The position numbers were made by a program, and so were the translations under genes. From NCBI GenBank assembly GCA_011037195.1, contig JAAEAF010002326.1, positions 124,001 through 188,000 of the forward strand: DNA of 64,000 nucleotides, in the 5' to 3' direction. This document shows positions 11,485-22,955 of this stretch, piece by piece (positions within the stretch are counted from its first letter, which is position 1; each line of letters begins with the position of its first letter). The notes below the pieces were generated by a model. The model saw only the letters and a list, made by a program, of their open reading frames with translations. It did not search any database and was not told the origin of the DNA. The stretch is from Triatoma infestans (taxonomy: Eukaryota > Arthropoda > Insecta > Hemiptera > Reduviidae).

Positions 11485-11699
11485 TGGTAGTTAAAACCTG
11501 CCCTTTATATTTGATTTCTAGAAAGGGGATAAAAGACATTAGTGGCCGAGTTCTCCAACCTCTCTTGTAACGGTGTCTTGTACCTGCGTTTTTATCCTTT
11601 TCCAGCCATCGTGCAAATTTCCTTTTAAAATGATATTATTTTAAAATATAAATCTATTTCAATTTATTTCTATTTTTTCCATTTGCCTCTTCCACTACA
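11485..11699 (+). mobile_element. 3' part of LTR family 2
   Basis: Matches 14515-14731, the last third of the LTR at 14115-14731, through the shared terminus CTTCCACTACA. Its 5' two thirds are missing. Downstream sequence also matches the 14.7-kb copy, so the junction with the Jockey piece is shared. Confidence 0.6.
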
Positions 11700-11809
11700 A
11701 AAAATATTCAAAGTTGATTTGTGAAGTCAATACAAAATTATGCCAAATTTTTAGAAAAATTTATCTTTCTTTAATTGAACAAAATTAGTGTACTCTACAG
11801 TGTCACAGG

Positions 11810-12383
11810 GTAATAGATGAGATCGCTTCAGCCCTGGAGAGAAAGCAGTATTGCACTGAGCATTTTTAGATTTTATCCAGGCTTTTGATCGCGTGTGTCA
11901 TCCTTGTTTATTATAAAATTGAAAAAAATGGTTCTCTCTACCTATTTCCTCATTCTGCGTTCCTATCTATCAGACAGGTTCTTTCAGGTAGTCGTGGCAA
12001 AGCAGTCTCTTTTTTTCATCAGTGAAGGCAGGGGTGCTGCAGGGGAGTACACTTGGTCCCGTCCTATACACCGTGTACACATGAGACATACCTGCGATTC
12101 CATCCACAGTGATTTGTACATGTGCAGACGATACAGCCATACTCGCTACAAGTGCAGTCATCACATCAACTTCTCACAATTTACAGACACATTCAAATAC
12201 CATGGAATCATGGGCAAAAAAGTGGCAAATTAAAATGAACCCACAAAAATGCTAACGTGCCACATTTACTCTCCGGCGGGGTTTCTGTCTTTCAGTCTTC
12301 TTCAACCACAATCCTCTCCCTGACACAGGGACTTAAAAGACAGCACTTACTGAAAGAGCCAAACTTCTTTACAGACTTATCGG
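11810..12383 (+). pseudogene. Jockey-like reverse transcriptase fragment
   Basis: Encodes, with frameshifts, a Jockey-clade RT palm: a 'DEIASALERKQYC' segment (11818), motif A 'FLDFIQAFDRV' (11861; the two aspartates of the pattern are present), 'STYFLILRSYLSDR' (11936), motif B 'LQGS..GPVLYT' in another frame (12037), an 'A-DTAILATS' remnant of motif C and 'WAKKWQIKMNPQKC' (12210). An internal deletion follows 12290, and the fragment stops at 12383. It is non-functional and homologous to 14830-15470. Confidence 0.85.
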
Positions 12384-12464
12384 TCTCATTTCGTGATTCT
12401 TAAAATTTGGATTTCTAGCAATGCTTTCAAATATTACAGAGATTGTATAACTATACATTATACT
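12384..12464 (+). repeat. 80-bp direct repeat, right copy
   Basis: Partner of 11368-11447; begins at the breakpoint in the Jockey RT fragment. Confidence 0.8.
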
Positions 12465-13387
12465 GAAATGGCAAGAGAAAAGCTTAACATTGTTTCACCC
12501 TCAGAATCTCTCCCTTCCAAAAAAAAAATATTTTGGAAATATGTATCCAAAGAAAAGTAAAAGTATGTAGATGTATAAATAGTAATAGAGACTAAAATTA
12601 CAGTTTCGGACACCCACACAATGATATACACACCCGACACCAAATGACAAATTGGTCTGCAGAATTTCAAACTATTTTCCATCTTGTAGAGGATCGTACT
12701 AGCAATCTTAAGGACATATCGAGATTAAAAAGAAATTTATTGGAATTTACTGTTCATTTGACCTTTAACCCATTTTCAAATTTAATCAACTCTCCATGAA
12801 AGAAATTCAACTCTCGCTTAAGTAACTGGAAAATACGTATTAATTTCGTTAAAAAAAACTCGTATTAATTTCGATATTTGTTATTTTTATTAATTAGATT
12901 TCAAAATTTCAATTACTTTTTTCTTTTCTTTTTTTTATATTGGAGTATTATAAGTAATCATAACATTCAACCCTAGAACACTTATTTTGGTCGTAAAAAA
13001 AAAAAAAAAAATTGAATAAATTTGGTATTCTCTTGCACCATTGTAATAACGCATGTAAATAATATATTTAGTATCCAAATTTGTCCCAGCTTAGACAGAA
13101 TTTTTAATGATCTATGCAATCTATGTACTTCCCGCATTATAAGTCCTAATTTCCTAATCACTCAGCAATTTATTTATGTCTACTGGCACTTAATTGGAAT
13201 AAAGTTAATTGGTAGTTCATTAGTGTTGTGCACTAGATAAACTCGATTATATTGGTCCAGAATAAGGAGATTGAAGGAGCCAATTAGAAAAAAATTCCTG
13301 CAAAAGAAATATATTATGCCTACACATATCTAACAAAAGTATTATGCATCAAGTAGATGACCTATTTATTTAGTCTTCTCCTTACCA
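12465..13387. other. AT-rich stretch, no gene seen
   Basis: Poly-A run near 12996-13010; ORFs up to 74 codons without recognisable domains. Confidence 0.45.
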
Positions 13388-13475
13388 AATTATAAATAGG
13401 CGTTACGATGGCCTCATTAGAGGCGTTGACCGCCAAACTGAGGAGGAATTGTGGTATTGGGTTCGATTCCCCCAG
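13388..13475 (+). pseudogene. tRNA-like sequence (Leu-like), SINE head or tRNA pseudogene
   Basis: An A-box-like segment GATGGCCTCATTAG and a perfect B box GGTTCGATTCC lie at the wide spacing of a class II tRNA. Acceptor and T stems pair poorly. It lies directly upstream of the solo LTR at 13512. I think it is a pseudogene or the head of an otherwise unrecognised SINE. Confidence 0.35.
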
Positions 13476-13511
13476 CATTACCTTGGATTTTATTTGATAT
13501 GTTTATATGGG

Positions 13512-13854
13512 TGTAATGGGATCCGAAGAGAGGGAGAGATATAAAATTCATATCATAGCAGTGAGAAAGACATAGACAGGATCACTCTCTAGCTTAGGCC
13601 AGACTAGAGTGGGAAAAACTGTTTAAATACAGCTACGAGGAGGGAGTCTACCGACAGTCTTGCAGCAGAGTCACAAGCAGTCACAGCGCGTCAACAACCT
13701 TTCTCCTTCTCACCCTAAATCTACCATTTTATATATTTTAGTGTAAAGTCCAGGCAGCTTGTTATACAGACACTTTCCTTATTATAATTAGTGTTCAGCA
13801 TTACTTCCAGTTTATTTATCTATGTAACCCAATTTCTCTTCTCAAACTTGTTAT
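13512..13854 (+). mobile_element. Solo LTR, family 1
   Basis: Begins TGTAATGGGATCC and ends TTGTTAT, with the 5-bp direct repeat ATGGG at 13507-13511 and 13855-13859. It contains AGAGTGGGAAAAAC, a TTTAAATA promoter-like box about 125 bp in, and GTGTAAAGTCCAGGCAG, all shared with the copies at 24.8, 25.2, 28.4 and 45.0 kb. It is a single LTR without internal region. Confidence 0.7.
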
Positions 13855-14114
13855 ATGGGTAATATAGTAAAATATTCGAAAGTGATTACACGGCAATGAT
13901 CAGAAGAGTGTATTTTTGAGGATACATATTAAAAATATACATATACTCGTATGTATATGGTATATGATGAAATCGGCCTGAAAAAATAGGCATTATTCGC
14001 TTTACACCTGTTAAATAAGTTATAAATGAGATGTCAGGTAATTACGTATTTATCACATCTGAGATTCATTCATTTCCTAAACAAAGAAAATTAATTTTAT
14101 TGAACGTTGATGAA

Positions 14115-14731
14115 TGTGTGATGTTATTGGGTAGATGTGTAGTTGCGTTGCGTGTTGTTGTGTGTAGCACGAGCGGTATCGAAAGGGCTTAAGTATATGT
14201 TTGTTTTAAAGACGAGAGAAGTACTGTGATATAATGAAGAAGTCACTACTGCTTCCAACAAATTATTTGACTATATTTGAATTGTTGAATAATGTGAATA
14301 ACAATTACAAATTAACGTAATAATGTAATAAACGTAATAAAATATAAACGTAATAATAATAACGTAATAAAACTTTAAATTTACAGAAATTCTTGCACTT
14401 TTAACTAGATTGATTTAAACTCAAATGTTTACATAACTCTAAATGGAGCACATTTGTTCTCTCTAGAGTGAATACTGGCTGAATGCCGAAATTAGACTCT
14501 TCAAATAATGCTTTTCTTGGTAGTTAAAACCTGCCCTTGATATTTAATTTCTAGAAAGGGGATAAAAGACATTAGTGGCCGAGTTCCCCGACCTCTCTTG
14601 TAACGGTGTCCTGTACCTGCGTTTTTACCCTTTTCCAGCCAACGTGCAAATTTTCTTTAAAAATGTCACTATTTTGAAATATAAATCTATTTCAATTTAT
14701 TTCTATTTTTCCATTTGCTTCTTCCACTACA
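14115..14731 (+). mobile_element. LTR family 2, probably solo
   Basis: Shares with 59005-59582 and with the minus-strand copy at 37130-37583 the block GTAGCACGAGCGG followed by 'GGCTT-AGTATATGTTTG'. Its second half, with ACCTGCGT and 'TGTCACTATTTTGAAATAT', matches 37130-37583, and it ends CTTCCACTACA like the 59-kb LTR. The family runs TG...CTACA. I do not see a clean target duplication here. Confidence 0.55.
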
Positions 14732-14829
14732 AATAATATTCAATGTTCATTTGTGACGTCAATACAAAATTATTCCAAATTTTTAGGCAAATATATTTTT
14801 CTTTAATTTAACAAAATTAGGATACTTAC

Positions 14830-15975
14830 TGTCACTGGATAGTAGATGAGATCGCTTCAATCCTGGAGAGAAAGCAGTATTGCACGGGGAATTTTTAGAA
14901 GTTATCCGTGCTTATGATCGCGTGTGGCATCCTTGTTTATTGTACAAAGTGAAAAAATGCTTCCCTCTACCTATTTCCTCATTCTGCTTCCTATCTATCA
15001 GACAGGTTCTTTCAGGTCATCAGCAGTCTCTTCTTTTTCATCAGTGAAGGCAGGAGTGCTGCAGGGGAGTATACTTGGTCCCGTCCTCTACACAGAGAAG
15101 ACATCAGACATACCTACAAATCTATCAACTCTAATTTATATATATGCAAACGATACAGTCACACTCGCTACAAGTGCAGACATCACATCAGCCTCTCACA
15201 ATTTACAGACACGTTTAAATACCATAGAATCATGGGCAAAAAAGTGGCAAATTAAAATGAACCCACAAAAATGCTAACATGCCACATTTACTCTCCGGCG
15301 GGGTTTCTGTCTTCCAGTCTTCTTCAACCACAATCCACTTCCTGACACCAACCTACTGCGCTAGCTTGGGCTCTTCATTGACAAAAGACTTACATGGAAC
15401 TCACATACAACATTTAAAAGACAAGTACTGACTGAAAGAGCCAAACTTCTTTACAGACTTATCGGTAGGTATGATTCAAATTACCTACAGAACTCAAAAG
15501 ACTGATATATTATATTTCTATAATCAAACCAATTTGGACTTGCGGACTTGAATTGTGGGGCTCAGATAAACCTACAAACTTACGAATAATTCAGACATTT
15601 CAATCTAAGCTACTTCAATTCAATCTAAGCGACAGATTGTTGATGCTCCTTTCTACGTCTCAAAGCTTATACCCCATAATGACCTCAACATCCCTTTTGT
15701 ACAACAACTTGCCAAGACAAAATATCATAAACTTCATAGTACTCTCTCTAGAATCTCTAGCCTCCACTCCACAATCGCCAATGGCCACAAGATTTCCTTC
15801 GGGACTGATCAGTGGTACTGGTATCCCGTAGAGAATGCTACCGCTGGGTAGTTTCTCTCCTTCTACCTTCTCACATCCTACAATTTCATTTATTCAACTC
15901 TTATTTACTCGTTGTATATATGTAATACAGACTGTAAATTTCTACATAATAAAAGGAAGAAAAGATATTCTATTA
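14830..15975 (+). pseudogene. Jockey-like LINE 3' half (RT to poly-A signal)
   Basis: The most complete Jockey copy in the window. In order it shows the RT palm entry (14845-14935), motif B 'LQGSILGPVLYT' (15062), the catalytic box degenerate as 'YANDTVTLATS' where YADDTA is usual (15143), 'WAKKWQIKMNPQKC', then the thumb and C-terminal part in shifting frames ('LFIDKRLTWNSHT' near 15372, 'CGLELWGSDKPTNLRIIQTFQSKLL' split near 15545) and the end 'YWYPVENAT' near 15818. A poly-A signal AATAAA lies at 15948. Endonuclease is absent. Multiple frameshifts and the lost catalytic D make it dead. Confidence 0.85.
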
Positions 15976-17040
15976 TCATTTTTTTTTTTGTTTCTTTGAA
16001 ATAGTAATAGAAAACTATTCTGTAGTATTGTATATATATATATATAATAATATATATATAATGGTAGCAAACTCACTCTGGAATACAACTTGTGTACTCA
16101 ATATGAACAATAAACTGTACAATATTGAATTGTTTCCACTTAAACTACCTCAGAGGAAGAGAGGGTGAGTGAATGAGAGAGAAAGGTAACGACTTTACTC
16201 ATTTTAGCCAATACTCAACAGAGTCCCTTAATGAAATCAAAGCCAGTTAATTAAATCCATTGGACTGAGATGGCAGATTTAGTATCTATTACTTCACTTC
16301 CGCCTCTAACATAAACATCCTTTATTGTTCCAATATTGATAAATTGAATATTTACATAATACGGTAAATATTGTTATTTTTAGTGCAATAAACTTGTTGT
16401 ATTTTGTTTACATAAAATATTTACATAAAGTACCAACTTTATAATTAAACATTTATTTAAATATAAAATTGATAATATTGAATTTAATTTATCATACAGT
16501 TCAATACTCCACGATGATTTATAACTCAAAGAGTTTTTTCCGTTGCCCCACATAGTTCGGGGATAAAAACACTATTAACTAGTTTCTAGCCTCGCTCTAG
16601 TCACATCTTAGTCTCGAATGATCAGTACTCTGCTGTTTTTACTGTTTATTAATTTATCAGATATTTGTCTTGGCACATTACTTTTAATCTACGATAATGA
16701 CTGACTGTCTACTTAGATTACATATAATAAGTATTGGGTACTAGATACATTTTTTTATTTGAAATGTTTTTCAGAATAAATTAGTTTTTTGATGGTCTTG
16801 GGGAACATTACAATTTTTTTTTACAAATTATTCCACTTCAGTATAATGAACGGTTTCATAATCTATCTAAGTGTTCTCGAATTTCTAAAGTTTTTCTGAA
16901 AATAGTCTTAAACCAATTTCTTTAAACTAGAATTACAAAGGCTTATGATGTCAGAAGTAAGGTAGGTTTTTTTTTTTTTTTTTTTTTTTTATCATCCTTC
17001 ACCTATCTGCTTCCTACCGCTTCCTATCAGGATCTAACTC
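15976..17040. other. AT-rich stretch with TA microsatellite and poly-T tract
   Basis: TA repeats at 16028-16062 and a T run at about 16967-16990 just upstream of the next LINE. Nothing coding recognised. Confidence 0.5.
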
Positions 17041-17055
17041 TTCCAATGTTGACTT

Positions 17056-17824
17056 GTGATTATGGCAGTTGACAGGGTAGAGATGGTACAAATTAACTTG
17101 CAACATTGCAAAGATGCAACGGCTAATTTATGCCGTTGTATTGTTAAGTTGCATACATATTTTATTCTATTACAAAAACCTTATGCCTATAAAGGATTGG
17201 TTCGAGGATTGAGTGTGGTTGACGGCAGACTGCTCGTGGCGGATGGCGGGGGCATTCCTAGGGCATGCATCTTTGCCAGTCGGAGTGTCGACGCTGTTCT
17301 GCTTCGACAGTTCTGCTCTTGTGACTTGGTGGCGGTGAGGGTTGGTCTGGGGGTTGGTGGGCGTCGTCGCGACGTAGTTGTGGCTTCGGCTTACTTTCCC
17401 TATGATGGCCCCTCTCCTCCTCCTCAGGAGTTGATGGGTATGGTTCAATTTTCAGAGGCCAATGACATACTATTATAATAGGATATGACGCGAATGCGCA
17501 TCATGTTGTCTGGGGAGCAGCGACACCAATGGTAGGGGTCGCGCTCTCATGGATTTCCTGTTGGGCACGCGATTAGAGGTCCTGAATAGGGGTACTGAAC
17601 CCACTTTTGTTACTAGGATTAGAAGACAGGTTATTGATATTTCCTTTGCTTCTAGGAATTTTAGTGGTCTGATTAAGGATTGGAGGGTGAGTCCTGAGGC
17701 ATCCATCTCCGATCACAGGATGATTAGGTTTAGTCTGGGGATTGATCCAATTACCCTGGCTATTTATAGGAATCCTAGAGGGCAGATTGGGGTTTATATT
17801 CTAGAATTATTGAAGATAAACTGA
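17056..17824 (+). pseudogene. R1/LOA-like LINE, ORF2 endonuclease domain
   Basis: Apurinic-type endonuclease of a non-LTR element. First frame (from ATG 17056 or 17062) gives 'QINLQHCKDATANLC', 'LLQKPYAYKG' (QEP-type active-site motif with E changed to K), 'RACIFASRSV' and 'DVVVASAYFPYD'. After a frameshift near 17480 comes 'GYDANAHHVVWGS' (17480-17520, the catalytic D-A-N pattern), then, from 17549 in a further frame, 'MDFLLGTRLEVLNRG' and the terminal 'ISDHRMI' motif (17703). At least two frameshifts and the E-to-K change make it inactive. Domain order and motif spacing match the R1/LOA group. Confidence 0.85.
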
Positions 17825-19079
17825 CTATCCAATCAGAAGCCTCTGATGGTATAGAGGAATTGGAAAAGAAGGCTGGTATTCTTTATGAACACATTAGATC
17901 CTCATTCGAGGAGTCCTGTCCTCCCAAGGTGGTTAAGGGTAGTAAGAACCCCTGGAGGTCCTCTTCGTTGGAAAAACTAAGGAGACAGGTAAGGTTACAG
18001 GAAGGCTGTCCTTGCTGATTCCTCGGAATCATGGGATAGTTATAACAGTACTAAAAGAGCATATAAATATGCTCTGAGGAAAGCCAAGAGAAATTCCTGG
18101 AGATCATTTTGTGAGGATATAAATTCGTCCCAGGAATCATCTAGATTGGTACGGATTCTTAGTAAGGATAAGGACAGTCATTAGGTACCCTACGATACCC
18201 TGATGGTTCCTTTACAGGAGGGGAAGGGGAGACACTGCAGCTTTTGCTTGATACTCACTTCCCAGATAATATTGGTTTAAATGCTGCTTCGTCTTTGGTG
18301 GGTGGAAGGAGATGGGACCTTGAAGATGTATCCACCTTAGATGAGGTAGTCACACATGATAGAATCAGTTGGGCAGTACAAAGTTTCTCACCTTTCAAGT
18401 CACCTGGACCGGACGGGATTTATCCTTGTCTGTTGCAAAATGGTGGGGACGTGCTGACGAAGGTATTGTTAAGACTTTTTAAAGGATGTTTGATGTTTGG
18501 TTATGTACCAACATTATGGAGAGATGTAAGGGTAGTCTTTATTCCCAAGCCGGGAAGAAGCGACTACTCTGACCCTAAGGCATTTAGACCTATTAGTCTT
18601 ATGTCTTTTCTCTTGAAAACTTTGGAAAGTTGGTGGATAGGTATATTACTGATGGCCCATTAAGGGATCATCCACTCCATCCTAACCAACATGCTTATAT
18701 TGTGGGTAAGTCGACAGAGACTGCATTACATTGTCTCGTCGGAAGGATAGAATCTGCTCTGGAGATAAAAGAATATGCCCTAGGGTGTTTCTTTGATGTT
18801 GAGGGGGCATTTGACAGAGTATCGTTTGATGCTCTGGAAGATGCCTTGGTACGAAAAGGTATACATCCCGTATTAATCAATTGGATAGGTGTTTATCTTA
18901 GGAGTAGGGTTTTACTGGCTTCTCTTGGCGGGCGCACATGATAGTACAAGCGGGGAGAGGGGACTCTCATGGGGATTGTCTCTCACCAAAGTGTGGTGTG
19001 CCGCCATGGATGACCTTTTGGTTAGGATGAATTCATCGGGATTTTATGTGCAAGCATATAACGATGAGGTGTTATTTTA
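17825..19079 (+). pseudogene. R1/LOA-like LINE, ORF2 reverse transcriptase domain
   Basis: Fingers 'SPFKSPGPDGIYPCLLQNGG' (18391), 'FIPKPGRSDYSDPKAFRPISLMSF' (split around 18537), 'HPLHPNQHAY' (18669). Palm motif A 'CFFDVEGAFDRVSF' is intact (18783). Motif B is degenerate, and motif C reads YNDEV at about 19057 instead of YADDV, so both the second metal-binding residue and its neighbour are lost. There is a frameshift near 18640 and another near 18935. The upstream linker 17825-18230 is full of stops. The degenerate copy at 3380-4730 is the same family. Confidence 0.87.
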
Positions 19080-19869
19080 TTGTTAGGGCGCTGTCTGTCC
19101 ACTATTTCGAACTTAATGCAAAACGCCCTTAACATGGTATATTGTTGGACACAGGATAAAGGTCTTTTCATTAATCCTAATAAGACCCAGGCAATTTTAT
19201 TTACTCATAGAAGGAAGATAGTGGGTTTTACACCTCCCAGGTTGTTAGGCACTTCCATACAGGTTAGTAAATCAGTGATGTTCCTTGGAGTAGTTCTCGA
19301 CAGTAAATTGAACTGGTCGGAACATGTTAAGACACAGCATCAAAAGGCAATAATCTCCTTTTGGCAATGTCGAAGAGTTGTAGGTAAGAACTGGGGGATC
19401 ACTCCCAAGATGATGTTCTGGATTTATTGCATGGTCATTAAACCTAGGTTGGTATATGCGGCTTTGGTGTGGTGGCGTCGCATTGAAACACGGTCCGCTA
19501 GACAGCTGTTGGAAGATATCCAACGTTTGGCTTGTCTGGCAGTGACTGGAACGTTTCGGACTACACCAACCGCATCTATGGAGACTTTGTTAGGGATTCC
19601 ACCTCTCTTTCTGGAGGTGAAATACCAGGCAACGAAAGCCTGTTATAGAATTAAACAGGCAGGTCTTTGGCAGGGTAAGCGATATGGTCATTCTACCATT
19701 TATCGTGAGATGCTTTTAAGGATTCCCATTACAGGTTTCCCTTCTGATAGGAATTTGAAGACTTTTGTCTTTGGTCATTCCTACAGGGTTAGGTTGCCTT
19801 CTAGGGAAGATTGGTTAACCCTGGGTCCGTCTGGGGTGATTCCTGAGAACCATCTCCGATGCTACAAAT
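19080..19869 (+). pseudogene. R1/LOA-like LINE, RT thumb region ending at RNase H border
   Basis: A 266-codon open frame with 'GLFINPNKTQAILFT', 'VMFLGVVLDSKLNW', 'WGITPKMMFWIY', 'QRLACLAVTGTFRTTPTASMETLLGIPPLF' and 'NHLRCY'. This is the thumb/connection part. In relatives the next residues are the RNase H 'YTDGS' motif; here homology breaks at about 19866 and AT-rich unrelated DNA follows. The copy therefore lacks its 3' end, unlike the usual 5' truncation of LINEs. The long open frame implies modest age. Confidence 0.85.
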
Positions 19870-20504
19870 TTAGTTATTAACCATTTTCACTTAAAATATA
19901 TTTTCATAAACATTTCAGTTGGAAGGTCTAGATGGAGGCGGCTCCAATTTTTTTTTTTTAATGTCTCTTCAATATAATGCGTGGTTCCATCATATATAGG
20001 TATCTATTCAGACATAAATAATATACCTCATATCATGTAATGTACCTTATGGCCACAATATTGATGCAAAATATTAATGTCGATTGGATATGTGATAATC
20101 CAAACGCTAAGTAATAGGGGTTGCACCGTTCTTTCTGCCCTCAGCTTATTTTAAATATTAGCTGGACATCAAAATGGTTAAATCTCAAGAGGTTCCAAAA
20201 TAAATGGATAAAAAAAAAAATCAAATTGAACCTAGGTTGAGAGCATTCTATATAAATAGGCAATATTGCGTTAAAGTAAAATCTATATTCAGAACTAAGT
20301 GTTTTCATTGCCTGCAAGGGTATCTGTAGCGGGCAGTTACTTGCAGAGTAGCGACCCACGGGTTACCACAGCTCCAGTACTAAATGCACTTCGTCAGAAC
20401 AATACACAATACACTTAAACTACATGCACTCTATCCTTTACAGGCAAGGATTAACACAGCACATAAACTAAGGTTTCCGTAATTAACTGGCGTAAGCCAA
20501 GGGA
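19870..20504. other. AT-rich stretch, no gene seen
   Basis: Only A/T runs; nothing recognised. Confidence 0.45.
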
Positions 20505-20693
20505 GAAGGAAGGGATTAGCTGATTGGTAGCGCGCTGGACTAATAACGCGGAGGTCCAGCATGCTGCCCAAGATTTTCTCTACCTAGGAGCCTCTACAAC
20601 TCACTGTGCGGTGATGGCCAGTGTTGTCTGCAGTTAGAGAACACTGCTCGAAAGCCGGCAATGCACTGAGAAGGTTCCGGGGCACAATAGATC
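20505..20693 (+). mobile_element. tRNA-Ala-like SINE, copy 1
   Basis: Starts with a tRNA head: GGGATTAGCT with the A-box region 'TAGCTGATTGGTAGCGCGCTGGACTA' broken up by mutation, and anticodon-loop area 'CTAATAACGCGGAG'. The body contains CACTGTGCGGTGATGG, 'CAGTGTTGTCTG' and 'GCCGGCAATGCACTGAGAAGG', as in the copies at 22956 and 33673. The B box is eroded here. No clear poly-A tail or target duplication. Confidence 0.75.
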
Positions 20694-21589
20694 TTTCTGG
20701 CCGCACTGTGATAATCCCCTACACTTATCTACAAGTGTTTCCATTTTTACGAATATAGGTGATGTTTTCTCATAAATAATGTTAAAATTATGATATTTTT
20801 AAATGATAAGGGTTTTTTCCAAGCACCCACTCACTCACTTTACTAACACAAATAATCTTCAAAAAAAAAAAACTGCTAAATTATTCACATGTGCTGTAGG
20901 AAATAATAATTAGCTTGTGAGTTAGGGAATATTAGGGTACAGAAAAGAGGATTTGGAAACACGTCAAGCTAGTGAACAACATGGCATAACAAGTGTGGTC
21001 TATGTAGTGGTAACACACCATAATGTCAACATTCTTCTATCGAGAGTCGCGTCATGTCTTCTCTGGTTCTGAGAAGGAACAAGAAGTGGAGCGTAGTGGA
21101 TGGAGATTGTGTGAGAAATAGCCAAGTTGTTGGTAAGAAAGTTTTGACATGGTTTGTTGTATGTTGTTTGGAGGAGAGATGGAACTTTAAGATGACTAGC
21201 AGTGGTGGGTGGATGATGAGACAATTTGTCTACACGGCCACCACCAGTGCGCCGCATAAGTGATGGGAGCGGGCGACCAAGTGGTTGGTTGGAATGGGCG
21301 AGCGTGACAACGGTAGGAGACTCTGTATGGGGTGGACTGTACTGCCGCTAGTTCTCATACCCACTGAGACGCATAACTCATATTTAACCCAACACCAACA
21401 TACAATATTAGCTTCATCAGTGCATATATATATATTAACATGTCTCCACTAATATTATTTACGTTTAAACTTAATATATTAATTGTTTATAATTGCTATT
21501 TTTTTCAAACCTCTATTTGACAGTATTTTTACTTTTTCTTACTAATTTTATAATTTACTTAAATAATTTTTGTAATTTATTTTTTATTT
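20694..21589. other. No gene recognised
   Basis: A block of higher GC at 21000-21380 has overlapping ORFs of 69 and 85 codons on opposite strands; neither has a recognisable domain. It may be an unidentified repeat. The rest is AT-rich. Confidence 0.4.
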
Positions 21590-22090
21590 TTTATTTGCAA
21601 GTAAGAGGAAGACTGAGGTCATGTCAAATTTCCGATACTGTGTTTTGAAGTTTTGTGATCCCCTGTATACGAAACAAAAAGGTTTTTAGTGAATGGTCTG
21701 GATATATGTATGTATGTATGTATGTATGTGTGTGTGTGTGTGTGTGTGAGAGAGAGGGGGGAGAGGGACTGTTTTGTGATCAAAATATCACAAGAATAAT
21801 AAAATCATAGGAAGCTTAGCAACAAAAATAACAGCTCCAGTATGGTGTTCCGTTTGGGTACTGCCGCCACAACTAAAAGCTTCCGGAAAAATCGATCAAC
21901 CGGAAGTAGATCTTTACTAATTTTTTTGTTTGTTTACTTTTTCTTGCTAATAATATTAAGAGGAAGTATTGCGATTGTGCCAGATTTTATGAATTTGAGT
22001 TTTCACCGGAAATACGCGTTTTAAGAGTCCCCTGATTACGAAACAACAAAAATGTTTTTAGTGAATGGCCTGTATGTGCATGTGTTTTTT
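21590..22090 (+). repeat. Two copies of the microsatellite-bearing dispersed repeat
   Basis: Two successive copies (21600-21770 and 21950-22090) share 'AAGAGGAAG', 'CCCCTG-ATACGAAAC' and 'GTTTTTAGTGAATGG'. In the first, the shared block ends directly in (GTAT)n, (GT)n and (GA)n runs at 21706-21762. Between them is the segment with 'GAAGCTTAGCAAC' and 'TTCCGTTTG' that also recurs at 23225 and 46680. Confidence 0.7.
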
Positions 22091-22557
22091 TTTTTCTGGC
22101 AATAGTACCCTTATTGTCAGAGAGTTTATTAATGCATGCTCCATGCAATAGATATTACATGCATATCTAATACATATTATTATAATTATAAATATACATA
22201 AATCTGAAGTTTACAATAGTAATAGAGGTTAATAGTTAAAGTTATTATCAAATTAGTGCAGTGATCAGTTAAGTTTTTGTTAGTTTTAAAAGAATTTTAT
22301 AATTGATTAAACAGAAATTTCATTTTTATGTTTAATAAGATAAAATATAATTTAATAATATATTAATAAGATGAATTACAATGATTTAATTCAGAATTAT
22401 ATTGCAGTTAGTCAATTAGTGCACAGAAAACATCACAGATTTTCCAGATCAATGTTTTGAAGAACCTTTTAGAAAAAGTTTGACATAATCTTTCTGGATC
22501 AGCTTGGATTTATTAAAACTTTGCCTACATGTAACCTTGAGTAACAAACTGCTTTAA
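22091..22557. other. AT-rich stretch, no gene seen
   Basis: Nothing recognised. Confidence 0.4.
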
Positions 22558-22885
22558 TAATGGCGCTCTCTGCTGGTCATGCAGATTACAGTCAAAAATT
22601 ATGTGGTCCCCCATGTTTGAGGAGTTTGTCCGTCGCAAAAACAGGCTGGATTGTTAATTATGTTGAAACGGTAGAGATAGGCTCCATTTTTGCCATGACC
22701 ACTTAGAGCTTGTGTGGTATAATAATTAAGTAAGAATTCCGTTTTCCTCCGTGTTTGAATATCGGGAAAGAACTCCTTTGTGTGATATCCCTTCACTGTT
22801 CTAGCCCAACAACTTTCCCATCTCTCAAGTACTTCTTTATCGAGAACTGCTTTTATGAAAGATTTTGGAACTTTATGAAAGATAT
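22558..22885 (-). pseudogene. LINE C-terminal tail with zinc-knuckle-like motif
   Basis: On the minus strand a nearly open frame gives 'KSFIKAVLDKEVLERWESCW', then 'KGYHTKEFFPDIQTRRK', 'TQALSGHGKNGAYLYRF' and, after a small frame change, 'DHIIFDCNLHDQQR'. The 'EFFPD', 'SGHG--G-YL-RF' and C-x-C ... H-x4-C pattern is that of the region after RNase H in R1-like LINEs. RNase H and RT are absent. It differs from the tails of the 38-kb and 55-kb elements, so it is a third LINE family. Confidence 0.75.
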
Positions 22886-22955
22886 TAAACTATCTTGGAT
22901 CTTGGAACTATGTGTGTATGTGTGTCTGAGTGTGAAGAGAATATCGCAAAAATAA

